From assembly GCF_017357865.1 (NCBI RefSeq), contig NZ_CP060096.1, forward strand, positions 2,033,001 through 2,097,000: a stretch of 64,000 nucleotides of DNA, written 5' to 3'. Source of the stretch: Aceticella autotrophica (GTDB lineage: Bacteria; Bacillota; Thermoanaerobacteria; Thermoanaerobacterales; Thermoanaerobacteraceae). This document shows positions 60,598 through 64,000 of this stretch, piece after piece (within the stretch, counting starts at the first letter, position 1; every line of letters begins with the position of its first letter). A program made the translations under genes and the position numbers. The notes beneath the pieces were generated by a model. That model saw only the letters and a list, made by a program, of their open reading frames with translations. It ran no database searches and had not been told where the DNA came from.

Positions 60598-61415
60598 CTT
60601 CTTACCATGGCATCCGTCATTTTTGCTACACGTACCATTTCTTTCACATCATGTACCCTTACAATGTCCGCTCCTTTGACTATGCCTGCTGCAACAGTTG
60701 CTGCAGTCCCTTCGATTCTTTCATTTACATCAAGATTTAATACCTTACCAATCATGGATTTTCTGGATGTACCAATAAGTATAGGCAGCCCAAGACATTT
60801 TAGTTCATTAAGCCTGTTCATAACCTCAAGATTATGGTCAAGTGTTTTTCCGAAACCAATTCCCGGATCTATTATCATGCTGTTTCTTTTTATACCTGCC
60901 TTTTCACCGATTTCTATGCTCTTTTTCAGAAATTCTATTACCTCTTTGACAACATCTTTGTATTCTGCAATATCTTTATTATGCATTATAACGACACCGG
61001 CATCATAATCCGCTATAATCCTTGCCATATCAGGCTCTCTCTGAAGCCCCCATATATCATTTATTATATGCGCACCTGCTTCTAATGCTTTTTGAGCAAC
61101 ATAAGCTTTCATGGTATCAACAGAAACAATTGTTTCCGTATTACTACAGAGGTCCTTTACTGACGGCAGTATCCTTTTAAGTTCTTCTTCCTTATCCACA
61201 GGTATATAACCCGGTCTTGATGATTCACCACCAACATCAATAATATCTGCACCTTCCTTTATCATTTTAAATGCCTCTTCAATTCCTTTTTCATAGGTAT
61301 TATGCTGCCCTCCATCTGAAAAAGAATCAGGAGTCATGTTTAATATCCCCATTATATATGTTTTTTTGCCGATTAATAATCTTTTGCCCCTTAATTCTAA
61401 AACCTCAGAATCCAT
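60594..61415 (-). CDS. folP: Dihydropteroate synthase
   Basis: Condenses HPPP with p-aminobenzoate, the sulfonamide target; 273 aa TIM barrel. Motifs MGILNMTPDSFSDGGQ, DVGGESSRPGY, VDTMKAYVA, NDIWGLQ, IDPGIGFGKTLDHNL and GTSRKSMIG are all present. RBS GAGGTGG upstream of ATG 61415. Between folE and folK. Confidence 0.96.
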   Translation of the reverse strand: MDSEVLELRGKRLLIGKKTYIMGILNMTPDSFSDGGQHNTYEKGIEEAFKMIKEGADIIDVGGESSRPGYIPVDKEEELKRILPSVKDLCSNTETIVSVDTMKAYVAQKALEAGAHIINDIWGLQREPDMARIIADYDAGVVIMHNKDIAEYKDVVKEVIEFLKKSIEIGEKAGIKRNSMIIDPGIGFGKTLDHNLEVMNRLNELKCLGLPILIGTSRKSMIGKVLNLDVNERIEGTAATVAAGIVKGADIVRVHDVKEMVRVAKMTDAMVRR

Positions 61416-61432
61416 AAAAAAACCACCTCAAA

Positions 61433-61996
61433 TTATCTCGTATTTATAAGCATCATAACTTCTGCTCTCGTTCTTTCGTCAAGCTTAAAAACACCTCTTA
61501 ATGCAGATGTAACAGTTTTCGCACCGGGCTTTTTAATGCCTCTCATCGTCATACATAAATGTTCTGCTTCAATAACCACCGCTGCACCAAGAGGATTTAC
61601 CGCTTCAACAATTGTATCCGCTATTTCACTTGTAAGCCTCTCTTGCAGTTGCGGTTTTTTAGCAAGCATATCCACTATCCTGGCAAATTTTGAAATACCT
61701 AAAATCCTGCCTTTCTTTGGAAGGTATGCGACATGTACAACCCCTATAAAAGGAAGAAGGTGATGTTCACACATTGAGTACATAGGTATATTCTTTACAA
61801 GAACCATCTCTTGGTGTTCATTTTCTTTAAATATTTTTATGCTTTTACTAATATCACAGTGAAGCCCTGCAAAAATTTCTTCATACATCCTGGCAACTCT
61901 ATCAGGTGTCTCCAAAAGCCCCTCTCTGTCAGGATTTTCTCCAATGGCTTCAAGTATCTCTCTAACAGCTTTTTTTATTTTTTCTTTATCAATCAT
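61433..61996 (-). CDS. folE: GTP cyclohydrolase I
   Basis: First enzyme of folate (and queuosine) synthesis, 187 aa, type IA. Zinc ligands in [11 protein letters not shown] and [10 protein letters not shown]-terminal [13 protein letters not shown]. Produces dihydroneopterin triphosphate for both branches. First gene of the folate cluster and 125 bp after lysS. The gap holds a GGAGGTAC RBS and no recognisable terminator. Confidence 0.96.
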   Translation of the reverse strand: MIDKEKIKKAVREILEAIGENPDREGLLETPDRVARMYEEIFAGLHCDISKSIKIFKENEHQEMVLVKNIPMYSMCEHHLLPFIGVVHVAYLPKKGRILGISKFARIVDMLAKKPQLQERLTSEIADTIVEAVNPLGAAVVIEAEHLCMTMRGIKKPGAKTVTSALRGVFKLDERTRAEVMMLINTR

Positions 61997-62120
61997 AGCT
62001 GTACCTCCTAAAAATTTTAATAAACTAATTATATTACACCAATTACATTATGTGAAGTCTCTTGCATAAATTTTAAGATTCTATGCGGGGCTTTCCACTG
62101 TATTGACAACAGCTTTATCA

Positions 62121-63623
62121 TTAATCCTCGGCTTCACTTTGTTCAATCCTCGGTTTCATAGTCGGGAAAAGTATGACATCCCTTATGGAATAGGCATCTG
62201 TCATAAACATTATTAATCTATCTATTCCTATGCCAAGCCCTCCTGTCGGCGGTAAGCCTACTTCTAACGCATTTATAAAATCTTCATCCATCATATGCGC
62301 CTCTTCATCTCCGGCTTCTCTCTGCTTAAGCTGTTCTATAAACCTTTCTTTCTGGTCTATAGGGTCATTAAGCTCTGAAAAGGCATTGGCTACTTCCCTG
62401 CCGTAAATAAATGCTTCAAATCTTGATGTCAGTGCAGGATTATCATGCTTTCTCTTAGCAAGGGGCGATATTTCAACAGGATAATCTATTACAAATGTCG
62501 GCTGAAGAAGATGGCTTTCAACAAGCTCATCAAATACCAGTGCAATGATATCACCTTTTTTCATCCCTTCCCTTACCTCAAGGTGCTGCTTTTTAGCTAT
62601 TTCTACAGCTTCTTCATCAGTATTGACTTTATCAAAATCAATATTAAGATATTCTTTTATGGCATCAATCATTGAAAGCCTTCTCCATGGTGGTGTAAGG
62701 TCTATTTCCGTTCCCTGATAGATTATTTTTGTATTGCCGTTGACCTTCTCCACCACATATGCGAATAAATTTTCCGTCAATTCCATCATGCCATAATAAT
62801 CGGTATATGCCTCGTATACTTCCAAAAGGGTAAATTCAGGATTATGCCTTATATCCATCCCTTCATTTCTAAATACCCTTCCCATCTCATACACTTTCTC
62901 TAATCCGCCAACTATAAGTCTTTTCAAGTGCAATTCAAGTGCTATCCTTAAATACATATCTATATCAAGTGCATTATGATGTGTAATGAAAGGTCTTGCA
63001 GCAGCACCTCCTGCCACCGTATGAAGCATTGGTGTTTCAACCTCTATAAACCCTTTATTGTCAAGAAATTCTCTAATAGCTTTTATTATTGCAGTTCTCT
63101 TTAAAAAGATTTCTTTAACATCAGGATTAATTATTAAATCTGTATATCTCTGCCTATATCTTAAATCAGGGTCTTTAAGACCATGCCACTTCTCTGGAAG
63201 TATCTGCAGGGATTTCGACAAAAGCTTGAAATCCTGCACCCTTAATGTTATTTCACCTGTCTTCGACTTGAATACCTCACCGGTAACCCCTATAATATCA
63301 CCTATATCAAGCAGCTTAAATATTTCATAATTTTTATTTCCTACAATATCAAGTTTAAAATAAAGCTGAATCCTGCCCTCCCTATCCTGCAAATCTGCAA
63401 ATGAAGCTTTGCCATGCCCTCTTTTAGACATAATCCGCCCTGCTATCGTAACAACCTTTCCTTCAAATTGTTCATACATTTTCTTAATATCAAATGTATT
63501 ATTTGTTCTCTCAAATCTATCTATTCCATATGGTTCTACCCCGAGCTCTCTCAACTCATTTAGTTTATTTCTTCTAATCTGCAAAAGTTCATTAATGTTT
63601 TCTGTGTCCTTCGTATTTGACAT
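62121..63623 (-). CDS. lysS: Lysyl-tRNA synthetase (class II)
   Basis: 500-aa class II synthetase. OB-fold anticodon domain (about residues 50-150: [26 protein letters not shown]), motif 2 [23 protein letters not shown], motif 3 [18 protein letters not shown] 63623 directly follows GGAGGAATA; a longer frame lacks an RBS. Follows greA by 16 bp, the common greA-lysS pair. Confidence 0.97.
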   Translation of the reverse strand: MSNTKDTENINELLQIRRNKLNELRELGVEPYGIDRFERTNNTFDIKKMYEQFEGKVVTIAGRIMSKRGHGKASFADLQDREGRIQLYFKLDIVGNKNYEIFKLLDIGDIIGVTGEVFKSKTGEITLRVQDFKLLSKSLQILPEKWHGLKDPDLRYRQRYTDLIINPDVKEIFLKRTAIIKAIREFLDNKGFIEVETPMLHTVAGGAAARPFITHHNALDIDMYLRIALELHLKRLIVGGLEKVYEMGRVFRNEGMDIRHNPEFTLLEVYEAYTDYYGMMELTENLFAYVVEKVNGNTKIIYQGTEIDLTPPWRRLSMIDAIKEYLNIDFDKVNTDEEAVEIAKKQHLEVREGMKKGDIIALVFDELVESHLLQPTFVIDYPVEISPLAKRKHDNPALTSRFEAFIYGREVANAFSELNDPIDQKERFIEQLKQREAGDEEAHMMDEDFINALEVGLPPTGGLGIGIDRLIMFMTDAYSIRDVILFPTMKPRIEQSEAED

Positions 63624-63639
63624 ATTATTCCTCCAAATT

Positions 63640-64000
63640 TTATTTTCGTATTTCAAGTATCTTTAACTTAATAATACCGACAGGTACTTCAACTGTCACA
63701 ACATCACCAACTTTTTTGCCCAACAGTGCTTTCCCTATTGGAGATTCATCAGATATCTTGTAGTTCATAGGGTCTGCTTCGGTTGATCCTACAATTGCAT
63801 ATTCAACCTCTTCTTTAGAATCCTCATCATAGACCTTCACCCTGCATCCAATATTAACAGCATCAATCATAATATCTTCTTCATCAATAACTTTCGCATT
63901 TCTAAGCATTGCTTCAATTGTTGCTATTCTTCCTTCTACAAATGCCTGCTCATTTTTTGCTTCATCATATTCTGAGTTTTCACTTAAGTCTCCAAAGGCG
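63640..64000 (-). CDS. greA: Transcript cleavage factor GreA, C-terminal part (gene enters from beyond the window)
   Basis: Rescues backtracked RNA polymerase. The frame is open to base 64000, so the N-terminal ~40 residues are missing. Visible: the coiled-coil tip with its acidic motif, [17 protein letters not shown], and the C-terminal FKBP-like domain ([48 protein letters not shown]). The DLSENSEYD acidic residues needed for cleavage stimulation are intact. Upstream of lysS. Confidence 0.95.
   Translation of the reverse strand, partial: AFGDLSENSEYDEAKNEQAFVEGRIATIEAMLRNAKVIDEEDIMIDAVNIGCRVKVYDEDSKEEVEYAIVGSTEADPMNYKISDESPIGKALLGKKVGDVVTVEVPVGIIKLKILEIRK

Overview
The window looks like a chromosomal segment of a low-GC, probably thermophilic anaerobic member of the Bacillota (Clostridia; Thermoanaerobacterium/Thermoanaerobacter-like). 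This is inference, from the gene order greA-lysS, ctsR-mcsA-mcsB-clpC-radA-yacL-ispD/F, cysE-cysS-mrnC-rlmB-rae1-sigH-tuf, rpmG-secE-nusG-rplK-rplA-rplJ-rplL-rpoB-rpoC-rplGB-rpsL-rpsG-fusA, from a B12-dependent ribonucleotide reductase, and from an EF-Tu with a Cys-rich insertion. Almost everything is on the minus strand, so the biological reading order runs from 64000 down to 1.

Region by region on the minus strand. 64000-59730: 5' part lacking greA, then lysS and a folate cluster folE-folP-folK with a QueD-type protein where folB would be expected. 59627-57888: a degenerate amidase-like gene (plus strand) and a CofE-like gene. 57780-50280: an rRNA operon (16S-23S-5S) with tandem promoters that are separated by an IS1202-like (ISNCY) insertion sequence with 17-bp target duplications; the 23S gene carries an intervening sequence encoding a four-helix-bundle protein and the 16S gene carries a ~107-nt insertion built from the same short repeat units. 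50229-45064: a DUF896 protein, a class-III aminotransferase and nrdJ, which is interrupted by a 414-residue intein exactly at the thiyl-radical cysteine.

45045-37484 is a plus-strand island: a streptolysin S/clostridiolysin-like thiazole/oxazole-modified peptide (TOMM) cluster. It comprises a previously easy-to-miss 42-codon precursor gene, an intercistronic hairpin terminator, an FMN dehydrogenase (SagB-like), a cyclodehydratase partner (SagC-like), a YcaO protein ending in the PxPxP motif (SagD-like), two CPBP membrane proteins, an ABC-2 exporter and a terminal LCM-type methyltransferase. This is the most interesting system in the window.

37299-1 returns to housekeeping genes on the minus strand: an EF-G paralogue, malic enzyme, a 58-aa small protein, the CtsR heat-shock operon with its operator, radA, yacL, the isoprenoid genes ispD/ispF flanking a lipase-like gene, proS, gltX, a cysteine T-box controlling cysE-cysS and downstream RNA-processing genes, sigH, tRNA-Thr-tuf, the nusG/ribosomal protein operon with an L10 leader, rpoBC and the str operon ending in a truncated fusA. 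Promoters with TTGACA-17-TAtAaT form are visible ahead of most transcription units and are listed.
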